NCBI GenBank assembly: GCA_028868855.1
Contig: JAGWTR010000002.1
Coordinates: forward strand, 1 to 64,000
Origin: Burkholderiales bacterium
GTDB taxonomy: Bacteria; Pseudomonadota; Gammaproteobacteria; Burkholderiales; Burkholderiaceae_C
Length of the DNA stretch: 64,000 nt
Reading direction: 5' to 3'
The notes beneath the pieces were generated by a model that saw only the letters and a program-made list of their open reading frames with translations, searched no databases and was not told where the DNA came from. The position numbers and the translations under genes are program-made. Shown in pieces: positions 7,903 to 17,423 of the stretch. Numbering within the stretch: the first letter of the stretch is position 1; every line of letters starts with the position of its first letter.

Positions 7903-8684
7903 GTGGGGCCACGAGCGTGCGCCTTCGTGCCCAGGGTTTGAGCGCCCGGCATGGGGCGGTTGAGGTTTTGAGCGGCATTGATCTGAGTTTTCATGGCGGC
8001 CAGTGGCTGGCGGTGGTGGGCCCCAACGGTGCGGGCAAGTCAACGCTATTGCATTGCCTGGCTGGGCTGATGGCACCGTCAAGTGGCCAAGTCACGCTGG
8101 ATGGTCAAGCCGTGACGGCATGGCCGGCGCAGGTACGTGCGCGGCGCTTGTCTTGGTTGGCGCAGAACAGCCATGAGGATGCGCCCATGAGCGTGCAGGA
8201 CACCGTCGCCCTGGGCCGCTTGCCCCATCAGGGTTGGATGGGGCTGGGGGGGGTGACAGACGCTGATCGTCAGGCCGTGGACCAGGCCCTGCTGGACACC
8301 GACACGAGCGCCTTCAGGTTCCGTCGTCTGGATGCTTTGTCCGGTGGGGAGCGTCAGCGCGTCTGGCTGGCCAGGGCACTGGCCGTGCAGGCCAGCGTGC
8401 TATTGCTGGATGAACCTGGCGCGCACTTGGATGCGCCGCACCAGAGACTGCTGGCCAGGGTGTTGCGGCGTGAAGCCTCGCAGGGCAGGGCGGTGGTCAG
8501 TGTGGTGCATGAACTGTCGCTGGCCCTGGCGGCCGACCGTGTGGCGGTGTTGAATCAAGGCGCGCTCGTGGCCGTCGGCTCGCGCGACGACACTCAGGTC
8601 CACCGCGCGCTTGAACAAGTCTTTGACCACGCCATCGAGATCGTGCGTGTGCACGACCGATGGGTGGCTGTGCCTCAAGTTTAA
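7899..8684 (+). CDS. btuD: Vitamin B12 ABC transporter ATPase
   Basis: The 261-residue product has every motif of an ABC ATPase: Walker A GPNGAGKST (41-49), signature LSGGERQRVWLARAL, Walker B VLLLDEPGAHLD and an H-loop histidine in VVHELSLALA. It powers cobalamin import through BtuC. The start at 7899 follows a good ribosome site (GGAGGG) and overlaps the btuC stop by four bases; longer in-frame readings run into btuC and have no homology. Confidence 0.93.
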   Translation: MSGATSVRLRAQGLSARHGAVEVLSGIDLSFHGGQWLAVVGPNGAGKSTLLHCLAGLMAPSSGQVTLDGQAVTAWPAQVRARRLSWLAQNSHEDAPMSVQDTVALGRLPHQGWMGLGGVTDADRQAVDQALLDTDTSAFRFRRLDALSGGERQRVWLARALAVQASVLLLDEPGAHLDAPHQRLLARVLRREASQGRAVVSVVHELSLALAADRVAVLNQGALVAVGSRDDTQVHRALEQVFDHAIEIVRVHDRWVAVPQV

Positions 8685-8698
8685 AAGGAGAGACCCTC

Positions 8699-9268
8699 AT
8701 GCAAATTGAAAGCCCACCCACCGAACTCAGCGGCCACAAACCCGAAGGCGAGCGCCGCGGGCTGATCATCGTCAACACGGGCGATGGCAAGGGCAAAAGC
8801 ACAGCGGCCTTTGGCCTGGCCTTGCGCGCCCATGGCCGCGGCAAAGTCGTTCACATCTTCCAGTTCATGAAGGTGCCCAGCGCCCGTTTTGGCGAGCACC
8901 GTACCTTTGAAAAACTCGGTGTGCCTATTGAGGGCCTGGGCGATGGGTTCAGCTGGAAAAGCAAGGACCTGGACCAGTCGGCCGAACTGGCCCGCCAGGG
9001 TTGGGCCAAGGCCGCCGCAATGATTTTGGCGGGCGAGCACTTCATGATCGTGTTGGACGAGATCACCTACCCCCTGATCTACGGCTGGGTTCCATTGCAG
9101 GACGTGCTGGACACCTTGAGCAAGCGCCCCAAGGAGGTCACGGTGGTGATCACGGGCCGCAACTGCCCAGAGGAGATCATCGCCATGGCGGACACCGTGA
9201 CCGAGATGCGCCAGATCAAGCACGCTTACGAGGCCGGTGTGCCTGCACAACGAGGAATCGAGGATTGA
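8699..9268 (+). CDS. cobO: Cob(I)yrinic acid a,c-diamide adenosyltransferase
   Basis: The 189-residue product attaches the 5'-deoxyadenosyl ligand to the reduced cobalt of corrinoids (BtuR/CobO/CobA family). The P-loop reads GDGKGKST (28-35), followed by FGLALRAHGRGKVVHIFQFMK, the acidic MIVLDEITYPLIYGW segment and VVITGRNCPEEII, all family-typical. An AAAAGGAG ribosome site precedes the ATG at 8699. The enzyme lets imported or salvaged incomplete corrinoids enter the CobU/CobS pathway as adenosylated forms. Confidence 0.93.
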   Translation: MQIESPPTELSGHKPEGERRGLIIVNTGDGKGKSTAAFGLALRAHGRGKVVHIFQFMKVPSARFGEHRTFEKLGVPIEGLGDGFSWKSKDLDQSAELARQGWAKAAAMILAGEHFMIVLDEITYPLIYGWVPLQDVLDTLSKRPKEVTVVITGRNCPEEIIAMADTVTEMRQIKHAYEAGVPAQRGIED

Positions 9269-9273
9269 ATACC

Positions 9274-10311
9274 ATGCTGAACTTGCCAGACATGAACGAC
9301 CTGAACAGCGCTGGGCTGCAGGCGCGACTGCGCCACCTCATCGACCACAAGACCAAGCCGCTGGGCTCGCTAGGCCAGCTCGAAGCGCTCGCCTTGCAAC
9401 TGGGTCTGGTCCTCCAGACCGAAACGCCCCATTTGGATCAGCCACAAATGGTGGTGTTCGCCGGTGACCATGGCTTGGTCGCGCAAGGGGTGTCGGCTTA
9501 CCCCAGCGATGTGACCTGGCAGATGGTCGAGAACTTCTTGGCTGGTGGAGCCGCGGTGAGCGTCATCGCCCGTCAGAACGGCCTGGCCTTGACGGTGGTG
9601 GATGCCGGTGTGGCGCGTGAACTGGCGCCGCGCGCTGGTCTGCAGTTGCGCAAGATTGCGATGGGCACCATGGATGCATCGCAGGGGCCTGCGATGACCG
9701 CTGATCAATGTCAGGCCGCCTTGACCGCGGGGGCTGAAGTGGTGCGTGGCCTGCCGGGCAATGCCGTGTTGCTGGGCGAGATGGGCATTGGCAACACGTC
9801 CAGCGCGGCCTTGTTGATGGCTCGCCTGACCGGCTTGCCCATTGAACAGTGTGTCGGGCGGGGTACTGGCCTCGATGATGCGGGCATGCAGCGCAAGTTG
9901 TCCGTGTTGAGCCAGGTGATGAGCCGTTATGCCCAAGTGGTCGATCCCTTGGCGGTTCTGGCAGCGATGGGGGGCTTTGAGATCGCCATGATGACGGGTG
10001 CCGTGCTGGAGGCCGCGGCACAGAATCGTGTCATCGTGGTCGATGGCTTCATCACCAGCAGTGCCGTGTTGGTCGCGCAGGCCTTGCAGCCCCTGGTGCT
10101 GCAACGCTGCGTGTTCGCGCACCAGTCTGATGAAAGCGGCCATGCACGCATGCTGGCGCATTTACAAGCGCGGCCTTTGCTGAACCTGGGACTGCGCCTG
10201 GGTGAAGGCTCCGGTGCCGCGCTGGCCTGGCCGCTGCTGGAATCAAGCTGCCGCATCCTGACCGAGATGGCCAGCTTTGAATCGGCCGGTGTCAGCACCG
10301 CTGGCGCTTGA
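9274..10311 (+). CDS. cobT: Nicotinate-nucleotide--dimethylbenzimidazole phosphoribosyltransferase
   Basis: The 345-residue product makes alpha-ribazole phosphate, the lower-ligand nucleotide precursor. Family motifs are HKTKPLGSLGQLEALA, VFAGDHGLVAQGVSAYP, the GEMGIGNTSSAA loop and a C-terminal LGLRLGEGSGAALAWPLLE containing the catalytic glutamate region. The ATG at 9274 starts six bases after cobO stops, and 345 residues is the usual family length. The same frame is open far upstream through cobO but that reading is not protein-like. Confidence 0.93.
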   Translation: MLNLPDMNDLNSAGLQARLRHLIDHKTKPLGSLGQLEALALQLGLVLQTETPHLDQPQMVVFAGDHGLVAQGVSAYPSDVTWQMVENFLAGGAAVSVIARQNGLALTVVDAGVARELAPRAGLQLRKIAMGTMDASQGPAMTADQCQAALTAGAEVVRGLPGNAVLLGEMGIGNTSSAALLMARLTGLPIEQCVGRGTGLDDAGMQRKLSVLSQVMSRYAQVVDPLAVLAAMGGFEIAMMTGAVLEAAAQNRVIVVDGFITSSAVLVAQALQPLVLQRCVFAHQSDESGHARMLAHLQARPLLNLGLRLGEGSGAALAWPLLESSCRILTEMASFESAGVSTAGA

Positions 10312-10331
10312 GCAAGTCAGCCGGAGGTCGC

Positions 10332-11153
10332 ATGTTCCAAGCCATCGCCCACGAGTTGCGGTTGTTCTTCGTGGCCGTGCAGTTTCTAACCCGGGTGCCG
10401 GTGCCCCGTTGGGTGGGTTTTGAGCCAGCGTGGTTGAACGACTGTGTCCGCTACTTTCCGCTGGTCGGTGTGGGCATCGGGGCGTTTGCTTCGGTGGCGT
10501 GGTGGCTTGCCTTCATGCTGTGGCCGCCAACGGTCGCGGTCATTCTGAGCATGGCGGCCACCCTGTGGTTGACGGGCGGATTTCATGAAGACGGCTTGAG
10601 CGACACCGTGGATGCGCTGGGCGGCGCCGTCAGCCGCGAGCGTGCCTTGCTCATCATGAAGGACTCGCGCCTTGGTGCTTATGGCGCCATGGCCTTGGTG
10701 GTGATGCTCGGTCTGAAGGCGTCAACCCTGGTCGGGCTGGCGCGGTATGGCCCGTGGCTTCCCGTCTTGGCGCTACTGTGGGCGCACACCATCTCACGCG
10801 CGGCGGCGGTGGTGCTGATGCGAACCCTGCCTTACGGCGGTGATGTGGCGCACGCCAAGGCCAAGCCCCTGGCCACCACCGTGTCAGGCACCGCGCTGTG
10901 GGTCAGCCTGATGTGGGGGTTGGTGGTCACGCTGGCCATCGGGGCCGCCGTGCCGTCGGTGGTCATGGCGATCGCCTTGCTGCTGGGTGTGTTGGCCTGT
11001 GGCTTCGTCACCGTGGTATGCGGCCGCTGGTTTTGGCGCCGTCTGGGCGGCTACACCGGCGACACCCTTGGCGCGACCCAGCAATTCACCGAAGTCGCTG
11101 CGCTGCTGGCCTGGCTGGCTGTGTTCAATCAGCAGGCCGTCCTGCTTCGCTGA
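10332..11153 (+). CDS. cobS: Adenosylcobinamide-GDP ribazoletransferase (cobalamin synthase)
   Basis: The 273-residue inner-membrane enzyme joins AdoCbi-GDP and alpha-ribazole(-phosphate) to finish cobalamin. Motifs are FLTRVPVP, GGFHEDGLSDTVDALGGAVSRERALLIMKDSRLGAYGAMAL split over residues ~85-130 with the conserved acidic residues, and GGYTGDTLGATQQFTEVAALL near the C-terminus. Six to seven hydrophobic helices are visible. A GGAGG ribosome site fixes the ATG at 10332; the upstream TTG overlapping cobT lacks one. Confidence 0.92.
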   Translation: MFQAIAHELRLFFVAVQFLTRVPVPRWVGFEPAWLNDCVRYFPLVGVGIGAFASVAWWLAFMLWPPTVAVILSMAATLWLTGGFHEDGLSDTVDALGGAVSRERALLIMKDSRLGAYGAMALVVMLGLKASTLVGLARYGPWLPVLALLWAHTISRAAAVVLMRTLPYGGDVAHAKAKPLATTVSGTALWVSLMWGLVVTLAIGAAVPSVVMAIALLLGVLACGFVTVVCGRWFWRRLGGYTGDTLGATQQFTEVAALLAWLAVFNQQAVLLR

Positions 11154-11168
11154 CGGGAACGGTCGCAC

Positions 11169-11720
11169 ATGTTGTGGGTATGGCGTCATCCCCGCCCCGA
11201 AGGGGTCGAGGGCCGGTGCATTGGGCGCAGCGATGTCCGGGTGCCGACGCGCCGCGCCAAGCGCCTGGCCCGCCAGATTCAGAACCATGCGCGTCGACAC
11301 GGCTTGGCTTGGGTGGTCTACACCTCGCCATCACAACGCTGCGCCTTGGTCGGACGTTATCTGCGGCGGTGGGGCTGGATCCATGTCATTGATCCCAGCT
11401 TGTTGGAGCTCAATTTTGGCGACTGGGATGGCCGCCTCTGGCTCGACATCAGCCCAGCGGACATCGATCAGTGGTGCCAGAATTTTGCCAGCCACCGGCC
11501 TGGTGGTGGCGAGGCCTTGGCGGAGTTGCTGATGCGCGCAGAGGCCTGGCGGCCCGACCGTGGCGACGGGGGGGTGGACGAGGGGCTCCAGCACATCGTG
11601 ATCGGCCATGCAGGATGGATGCTGGCACGACGCTGGGGACAGTCTCATGCCGAGCCGCCCAGCCAGGCGGTGCAGTGGCCTGCAGCGCCGGCCTATGGCA
11701 CCCTGTGGCGTCTGGATTGA
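11169..11720 (+). CDS. cobC: Histidine phosphatase, probable alpha-ribazole phosphatase
   Basis: The 183-residue protein belongs to the histidine phosphatase superfamily. The catalytic histidine is in WRHPRPEG (RHP in place of the usual RHG), the acid/base element is in LELNFGDWDG, and the second histidine is in IGHAGWMLAR. Position at the end of the cob gene run makes dephosphorylation of alpha-ribazole phosphate, or of cobalamin phosphate, the likely role. It is convergent with clsB with only 16 bases between the two stops and no recognisable terminator. Confidence 0.82.
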   Translation: MLWVWRHPRPEGVEGRCIGRSDVRVPTRRAKRLARQIQNHARRHGLAWVVYTSPSQRCALVGRYLRRWGWIHVIDPSLLELNFGDWDGRLWLDISPADIDQWCQNFASHRPGGGEALAELLMRAEAWRPDRGDGGVDEGLQHIVIGHAGWMLARRWGQSHAEPPSQAVQWPAAPAYGTLWRLD

Positions 11721-11736
11721 CTCGGACCGATGCCGA

Positions 11737-13053
11737 TCAATACCGCCCGGTGACCCCGCCCAGACGCAGATAGACCTTGGCCATCCAGGCCACCACTGAG
11801 CGACGGACACGCATGGCCCAGGTTCGGTCCAGCACGGCGGGAAGAGGCACTTCCACGCTCTCGCCAAAGTCCGCCTCCAGGGCGGCGGTCAGCGTCTGCA
11901 AAAACCCGATATCGCGCACCACCAGATTGGCCTCCAGGTTCAGGACCAGAGACATGGGATCCAGGTTGGAGGAGCCCACCGTGGCCCAGTCCTCGTCCAC
12001 GCACACCACCTTGGCATGTAGGAATGCCGGTTGATATTCATGAATCCGTACACCATGCTGCTGCAATTCGCCATACAGCACCCGCGCGGCCATCGCCGCG
12101 ATCTTGTAGTCGACCTTGCCTTGCAGCAGCAACCTCACGCGCACACCTCGCCTGGCCGCATCGTGCAGCGCGTGACGCAAAGCCCGCGCCGGGTAAAAGT
12201 AGGGCGTGACGATGTCCACCCGCGTGCGGGCTTGCTGAATCGCCTGCAAGGCCGCACGCTCAATGGTGCGCCGCTGCAGAAGGTTGTCGCGCAGCACAAA
12301 TGCGCACCGCATGGGCGCACGGGCCGCTGCCGAAGTGGCTTGGCGGTCCTGCGTGCTCGCAGGCAACCGCAAGCGTGATTTTTTCCAGAGCGTGCGCAGC
12401 CGCTTCATGCGGTTGCGGTCACCCAGCCAGTGTTCAATGTCGTCCCGCCAGTCGCGCCCCAGGGTGGCGCGCGTCCACATGGCCTTGATGGTGTGTGCCA
12501 CAGGCATCACGACAGCACCTTGTACCTCCAGGGCATAGTCCAGTCGTGGGTTGGCGGTCCATCCGTGCGTCAGGTCATAGCGGTCGTCGATCAGGTTGAT
12601 GCCGCCGACAAAGGCCACGCGCGCATCGACCACGCACAGCTTCATATGCATGCGCCGCCACTGCGCGGTGTCGAGCGGGCTCAACAGACCATGCAGGGGC
12701 CGGTAGATCGCCAACTGCACGCCGGCCTGCGCCATCTCTAGCCACAGCGACGCGGGGGCTTCGCGCGAACCCACGCCGTCCACCACGAAGTACACCTTCA
12801 CGCCCCGACGTGCGGCCTGCATCATGGCTTGCAGCACCAGGCCGCTTTGGCCGTGGGGCGAGACCATGTAAGTCGCCATCCAGACCGATTGACTGGCCTG
12901 GTCAATGCGCTCGCACATCGCCGCGAACTGTTCACTGCCCCGTTTGAGCAGCGTGACGGCATTGCTGCCGGTGAACACGGGCTTGCGCTGGCCATACCAA
13001 GCGATGCCGTGGAGTGCCTGGGCGGCTTCCTCGGCCAGCTCGCGCGGATTCAT
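11737..13053 (-). CDS. clsB: Phospholipase D-family cardiolipin synthase (ClsB-like)
   Basis: The 438-residue product has two HKD phospholipase D motifs: H136-x-K138-x4-D143 followed by FVGGINLID, and H346-x-K348-x4-D353 followed by VGSSNLDPMS. There are no N-terminal membrane helices, matching ClsB rather than ClsA. It should transfer phosphatidyl groups to form cardiolipin at the inner membrane. The ATG at 13053 overlaps the stop of the upstream nuclease-like gene by four bases. An in-frame extension upstream runs through that gene and is not supported. Confidence 0.88.
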   Translation of the reverse strand: MNPRELAEEAAQALHGIAWYGQRKPVFTGSNAVTLLKRGSEQFAAMCERIDQASQSVWMATYMVSPHGQSGLVLQAMMQAARRGVKVYFVVDGVGSREAPASLWLEMAQAGVQLAIYRPLHGLLSPLDTAQWRRMHMKLCVVDARVAFVGGINLIDDRYDLTHGWTANPRLDYALEVQGAVVMPVAHTIKAMWTRATLGRDWRDDIEHWLGDRNRMKRLRTLWKKSRLRLPASTQDRQATSAAARAPMRCAFVLRDNLLQRRTIERAALQAIQQARTRVDIVTPYFYPARALRHALHDAARRGVRVRLLLQGKVDYKIAAMAARVLYGELQQHGVRIHEYQPAFLHAKVVCVDEDWATVGSSNLDPMSLVLNLEANLVVRDIGFLQTLTAALEADFGESVEVPLPAVLDRTWAMRVRRSVVAWMAKVYLRLGGVTGRY

Positions 13054-13868
13054 GACTGGCTGTCGAGGTCCAGCTCGACCACCAGTGGCAGGTGATCCGA
13101 CATGCGTGCCCAGGCGGCGCCCCTTGGCACCATCACCGACTGGCAGCGCAGGCCACGCGTGTAGACGCGGTCCAGAGCCAGCACGGGAATTCGCGAGGGA
13201 AAGGTCGGCACATTGCTGTCCTTGCATGCGCTGGCACGTTGCAGGTCGGCCGCAAACAGGATGCTGTCGAGCTTCTCGTTCCAGTCATTGAAGTCGCCGG
13301 CGATCACCACCGGGGCGTCGGACGGGATGTGTTCGGTGATCATGCTGGCCAGTTGCTCTGCCTGGCGCACTCGGCTGGCGTGGATCAGGCCCAGATGCAC
13401 CACCACGACATGGACTTCTACGCCTCGCCAGTACACAGGCACGTGCAGCAGTCCGCGCTGCTCGAATCGGTGATCTGACACATCATGGTGGCCCACTTTG
13501 CCCAGGGGCCAGCGGGCCAGCAGGGCGTTGCCATGCTCACCATGCCGTGTGATGGCATTGCTGCGGTAGGCCACGTCATAGCCTTCAGGTGCCAGGTATT
13601 CGGCCTGGGGTTGCTTGGGCCAGCTCAAAGGGCCGAAATTGGTCGGCGAAAAACGCCGCGCCTCGCTATGGTGGAACTGGCGCACTTCCTGAAGGCAGAC
13701 GATGTCGGCATCCATGGCCTCCACCGCCAGGCCCAGATTGTGAATTTCCAGGCGCTTGGTGGGCCCCAGACCCCTGACACCCTTGTGGATGTTGTAGGTG
13801 GCCACCCGCAAGCTGCTGGACGACAGGGTGGACGGTGGCAGCAAAGAGGACTGGAGTGGGTTCAGCAC
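13050..13868 (-). CDS. Endonuclease/exonuclease/phosphatase-family protein
   Basis: The product (272 residues from the GTG at 13868) is an EEP-fold metal-dependent hydrolase. Visible motifs are VATYNIHKG, IVCLQEVRQF with the metal-binding glutamate, HLGL, GDFNDWNE and MSDHLPLVVELD with the catalytic histidine. Homologues are commonly paired with ClsB-type genes, as here with a four-base overlap, so a membrane-lipid role is possible; the substrate is unknown. The start is uncertain. An ATG at 13940 would add 24 residues of Cys/Trp-rich, unlikely sequence, and neither start has a clear ribosome site. Confidence 0.85.
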   Translation of the reverse strand: MLNPLQSSLLPPSTLSSSSLRVATYNIHKGVRGLGPTKRLEIHNLGLAVEAMDADIVCLQEVRQFHHSEARRFSPTNFGPLSWPKQPQAEYLAPEGYDVAYRSNAITRHGEHGNALLARWPLGKVGHHDVSDHRFEQRGLLHVPVYWRGVEVHVVVVHLGLIHASRVRQAEQLASMITEHIPSDAPVVIAGDFNDWNEKLDSILFAADLQRASACKDSNVPTFPSRIPVLALDRVYTRGLRCQSVMVPRGAAWARMSDHLPLVVELDLDSQS

Positions 13869-13948
13869 GGGGCAATTCCAACAGAGATGCGAACCTGAAT
13901 GTTCGCATGCCACACGATAGCGCCAACTGATCTGGCGCATGGCAATGT

Positions 13949-14428
13949 TCAGGGGCAGGCTTTCCCTGCAAATCGAGGCAACTGCAGGATGGCCTCCGCG
14001 TTGGACGGCGAAAAACAACGGTCCGCCGCCTCTCGCCAGGGCAACCAGACGTGGTGCGTGTGTTCGCGCGGAGCCAGCGTCACGGGCGTGTCGCGTGGCA
14101 CGCACAGGCCAAAGACACGTTCGGTGTTGTAGATCACGCCCGGCGCGTAGCGGTGCAGCCAGATGGGATAGATCTCGTAGACGTTTTCAATGGCCCAGTC
14201 GATCAGGGCCTCGGCCGGCACCGCCTCGCTGCCCACCACAATGCCGGTCTCTTCCTGCACCTCGCGGACCGCCGTGTCCACCCAGGACTCGTTCACCTGG
14301 TCCTTGGAGCCCGTCACGCTTTGCCAGAAGCCGGGCTGCTGCGCCCGCTCGATCAGCAGCACTTCCAGGTCGGGCGAGTGGATCACCACCAGCACCGACA
14401 AAGGAATTTTTGGGGGCGCAGTGTGCAT
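13949..14428 (-). CDS. nudB: Dihydroneopterin triphosphate diphosphatase (Nudix)
   Basis: The 159-residue product has a complete Nudix box, G40-x5-E47-x7-R55-E56-x2-E59-E60-x-G62. The first strand IPLSVLVVIHSPDLEVLLIER and the FWQSVTG element match NudB, which removes pyrophosphate from dihydroneopterin triphosphate in folate synthesis. It starts 12 bases after aspS, an arrangement that is common in this group and supports co-transcription. Confidence 0.9.
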   Translation of the reverse strand: MHTAPPKIPLSVLVVIHSPDLEVLLIERAQQPGFWQSVTGSKDQVNESWVDTAVREVQEETGIVVGSEAVPAEALIDWAIENVYEIYPIWLHRYAPGVIYNTERVFGLCVPRDTPVTLAPREHTHHVWLPWREAADRCFSPSNAEAILQLPRFAGKACP

Positions 14429-14440
14429 GGCCCCCGCCGT

Positions 14441-16252
14441 TCAGGCTTTGCTGTTGTCGGCCGTCACGCCGGACTGCGGGTTGCGCAGGCGGATGTGCAA
14501 CTCCTTGAGTTGCTTCTCGTCGACCACGCTCGGTGCGTGGGTCAGCAGGCACTGAGCGCGCTGCGTCTTGGGGAAGGCGATCACGTCACGGATCGACTCC
14601 GCGCCCGTCATCAGCGTCACCAGGCGGTCCAGGCCGAAGGCCAAGCCACCATGTGGGGGGGCGCCGTATTGCAGGGCATCCAGCAGGAAACCGAACTTGA
14701 CCTGAGCCTCATCCGGCCCGATCTTCAGCGCACTGAACACCTTGCTTTGCACTTCGGCGCGGTGGATGCGAATTGAGCCACCCCCCAGTTCCCAGCCGTT
14801 CAAGACCATGTCATAGGCCTTGGCGATGCAGTTCTCGGGATCGGTGTCCATCAGGTCTTCATGGCCGTCCTTGGGTGCCGTGAAGGGGTGGTGCACGGCC
14901 ACCCAGCGGTCGTTTTCCTCGTCGTGTTCGAACATCGGGAAGTCGACCACCCACAGCGGAGCCCAGCGGTGTTCGAACAGGCCACTCTTCTTGCCGAAGT
15001 CGCTGTGACCGATCTTGACGCGCAGCGCGCCAATGGCGTCGTTCACCACCTTGGCCTTGTCGGCGCCGAAAAACAGCAGGTCGCCATTCTGGGCGCCGGT
15101 GCGCTTGAGGATCGCGGCGATGGCCTCATCGTGCAGGTTCTTGACGATGGGCGATTGCAAGCCCTCACGGCCCTTCTCGACCTCATTCACCTTGATCCAG
15201 GCCAGCCCCTTGGCGCCGTAGATTTTGACGAACTCGGTGTAGGCGTCGATCTCGCCACGGCTCATCGCTCCGCCGCCCGGCACTCGCAACGCGACCACGC
15301 GGCCACCCTTGGTGGTGGCCGGGGTGGAGAAGACCTTGAAGTCGACCGTGCCCATCACGTCGGTCAGCTCGGTGAACTCGAGCTTGACGCGCAGGTCCGG
15401 CTTGTCCGAGCCATACAAGTGCATGGCGTCGGCATATTTCATGACGGGGTAGTCGCCCAGGTCCACGTCCAGCGCGGTCTTGAAGACGTGGCGGATCATG
15501 CCTTCGAACATGTCCCGGATTTCTTGTTCGCCCAGGAAGGATGTTTCGATATCGATCTGGGTGAATTCAGGCTGGCGGTCGGCGCGCAGGTCTTCGTCGC
15601 GGAAGCACTTGGTGATCTGGTAGTAGCGATCAAAGCCGGCCACCATCAGCAATTGCTTGAACAGTTGGGGCGATTGCGGCAGGGCAAAGAAATGCCCGTC
15701 GTTCACGCGTGAGGGCACCAGGTAGTCGCGGGCACCTTCCGGGGTGCTCTTGGTCAGCATCGGGGTTTCGATGTCGATGAAACCGTGCTCGTCTAGGAAC
15801 TTGCGCGCCTCCATGGCGACGCGGTAGCGCAGGCGCAGGTTTTTTTGCATGTACGGACGGCGCAGGTCGAGTACGCGGTGCGTCAGGCGGGTTGTCTCGG
15901 ACAGGTTCTCGTCGTCCAGCGGGAAGGGGGGCGTCACACTGGGGTTCAGCACGTCCAGGGTGTGGGCCAGGATTTCGATCTTGCCGCTGGTGAGGCCGCT
16001 GTTTTCGGTGCCGGCAGGGCGGGCACGGACCAGGCCGGTCAGCTTCAGGCAGAACTCATTGCGCACACCTTCGGCGACCTTGAAGGTGTCGACCCGATCG
16101 GGGGCGCAGACCACCTGCACCAGGCCTTCGCGGTCGCGCAGGTCAATGAAAATCACGCCGCCGTGGTCGCGGCGACGGTGGGCCCAGCCCATCAGCGTCA
16201 CGGTCTGTCCCATCAGCGCTTCGCTGACCAGTCCACAGTAAGTGGTTCGCAT
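14441..16252 (-). CDS. aspS: Aspartate--tRNA ligase
   Basis: The 603-residue class II synthetase charges tRNA with aspartate. The N-terminal OB-fold anticodon domain begins [18 protein letters not shown]; motif 2 is in [17 protein letters not shown] (about 217-233); the bacterial GAD insertion covers the middle (~310-420), and motif 3 [10 protein letters not shown] is near the C-terminus. The length is normal for the bacterial type. A GGAG ribosome site sits just ahead of the ATG. Whether it also charges tRNA-Asn, as many betaproteobacterial enzymes do, cannot be settled here. Confidence 0.96.
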   Translation of the reverse strand: MRTTYCGLVSEALMGQTVTLMGWAHRRRDHGGVIFIDLRDREGLVQVVCAPDRVDTFKVAEGVRNEFCLKLTGLVRARPAGTENSGLTSGKIEILAHTLDVLNPSVTPPFPLDDENLSETTRLTHRVLDLRRPYMQKNLRLRYRVAMEARKFLDEHGFIDIETPMLTKSTPEGARDYLVPSRVNDGHFFALPQSPQLFKQLLMVAGFDRYYQITKCFRDEDLRADRQPEFTQIDIETSFLGEQEIRDMFEGMIRHVFKTALDVDLGDYPVMKYADAMHLYGSDKPDLRVKLEFTELTDVMGTVDFKVFSTPATTKGGRVVALRVPGGGAMSRGEIDAYTEFVKIYGAKGLAWIKVNEVEKGREGLQSPIVKNLHDEAIAAILKRTGAQNGDLLFFGADKAKVVNDAIGALRVKIGHSDFGKKSGLFEHRWAPLWVVDFPMFEHDEENDRWVAVHHPFTAPKDGHEDLMDTDPENCIAKAYDMVLNGWELGGGSIRIHRAEVQSKVFSALKIGPDEAQVKFGFLLDALQYGAPPHGGLAFGLDRLVTLMTGAESIRDVIAFPKTQRAQCLLTHAPSVVDEKQLKELHIRLRNPQSGVTADNSKA

Positions 16253-16344
16253 CGTTGTTCTCCGGATGATCTTGTTCGGGGGCGGGCGGCGCCTGAGCGC
16301 TTGCCTCGCAACCCTCGATTGTCCCTCAGGATTGAGCTGGTTGC

Positions 16345-17001
16345 TCAGGCCGCTGGGGTGACTGGATGGGTGCTGATTGAGGCGGTGTGCAATGGCGGGG
16401 CCACGACACCCATCGAGATGATGTACTTGAGGGCTTCGTCGACCGACATCTGCAACTCGATCACGTCGGTGCGCGGCACGATCAGCATGAAGCCGGAAGT
16501 CGGGTTGGGCGTGGTCGGCACGTAAAGCGTGATGTGCTCAGCCCCGAGGTGGTCGGCCACTTCACCGCTGGGCTTGCCGGTGACAAAACCAATCGTCCAT
16601 GATCCTGCGCGGGGGTATTGCACCAGCACGGCATGGCGAAATGCCTGGCCGCTGCTGGAGAACAGGGTGTCCGACACCTGCTTGACTGAGGTGTAGATCG
16701 ACTTGACGATGGGGATGTTGGAGAACATCCGGTTCGACTGGTTCACGATCCACTGGCCAGCCATATTGGTCACGGCCAGTCCGGTCAGGAACAGGGTCAG
16801 CACCATGACGATGATGCTCAACCCCGGGATTTTGCGCAGCGCTTGCAAGTCGGTTCTCAGGGTCTCGGGCAAGACGGTCTGGGCGGCAATCACCAGCCAG
16901 GCAAAAATGCCATCAAGCACGCCGAGCAGTTGCAGCAAAACCCAGATGGTGATGGCCAAAGGCAGCCACACCAGCAAGCCGGTCAGGATGTATTTCTTCA
17001 C
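16345..17001 (-). CDS. DUF502 family membrane protein
   Basis: The 218-residue product has two hydrophobic segments in its N-terminal half (roughly residues 3-30 and 60-85), then a soluble domain with the family motifs [25 protein letters not shown] and [20 protein letters not shown]502 proteins have no established role. The start is a GTG at 17001 without an obvious ribosome site. It lies between fmdB and aspS in a same-strand run, a common arrangement in betaproteobacteria. Confidence 0.9.
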   Translation of the reverse strand: MKKYILTGLLVWLPLAITIWVLLQLLGVLDGIFAWLVIAAQTVLPETLRTDLQALRKIPGLSIIVMVLTLFLTGLAVTNMAGQWIVNQSNRMFSNIPIVKSIYTSVKQVSDTLFSSSGQAFRHAVLVQYPRAGSWTIGFVTGKPSGEVADHLGAEHITLYVPTTPNPTSGFMLIVPRTDVIELQMSVDEALKYIISMGVVAPPLHTASISTHPVTPAA

Positions 17002-17031
17002 AAAGGTGCTTTGAAGTGGGGCAGGAGGGGA

Positions 17032-17370
17032 TCAGTGGCAGGCGCAAGAGCCGCCACAGGATGCGCCACCACCAGTGGTGCCGCCCGATGATGAGGCGCT
17101 GCTGGCATCTGGCGTGGCCGGACTGGCCGCCGGCGTGGCTGGGGCTTGTGTGGTTGCAGGCGCAGGCGTCGCAGCCCCCTCGCTGGATCCACCCCGGAAG
17201 TCCGTCACGTACCAGCCCGACCCCTTGAGCTGAAATCCGGCGGCGGTGAGTTGCTTCTTGAAACTCTCGGCGCCACAGGCCGGGCAGGTCGTCAACACAG
17301 GGTCGGACATCTTTTGCAAAACGTCCTTGGCGTGACCGCAGGACTCACAGCGGTAGGCGTAAATCGGCAT
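17032..17370 (-). CDS. FmdB-family zinc ribbon protein
   Basis: The 112-residue product begins MPIYAYRCESCGHAKDVLQK, the standard FmdB-type zinc ribbon, with cysteine pairs CxxC at 9-12 and CPAC near 33-36. After about residue 60 comes a low-complexity Ala/Pro/Thr-rich linker and a Gly/Ser/Cys/His tail ending GGSCACH, which could bind metal. It is the first gene of the run leading to aspS. The function of the family is unknown; a regulatory or metal-binding role is suspected. Confidence 0.9.
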   Translation of the reverse strand: MPIYAYRCESCGHAKDVLQKMSDPVLTTCPACGAESFKKQLTAAGFQLKGSGWYVTDFRGGSSEGAATPAPATTQAPATPAASPATPDASSASSSGGTTGGGASCGGSCACH

Positions 17371-17423
17371 CGCAAACCTTCGGGTTTTCCAGTAAAAACA
17401 GCATTCTACGTTCGTTCGATGGC

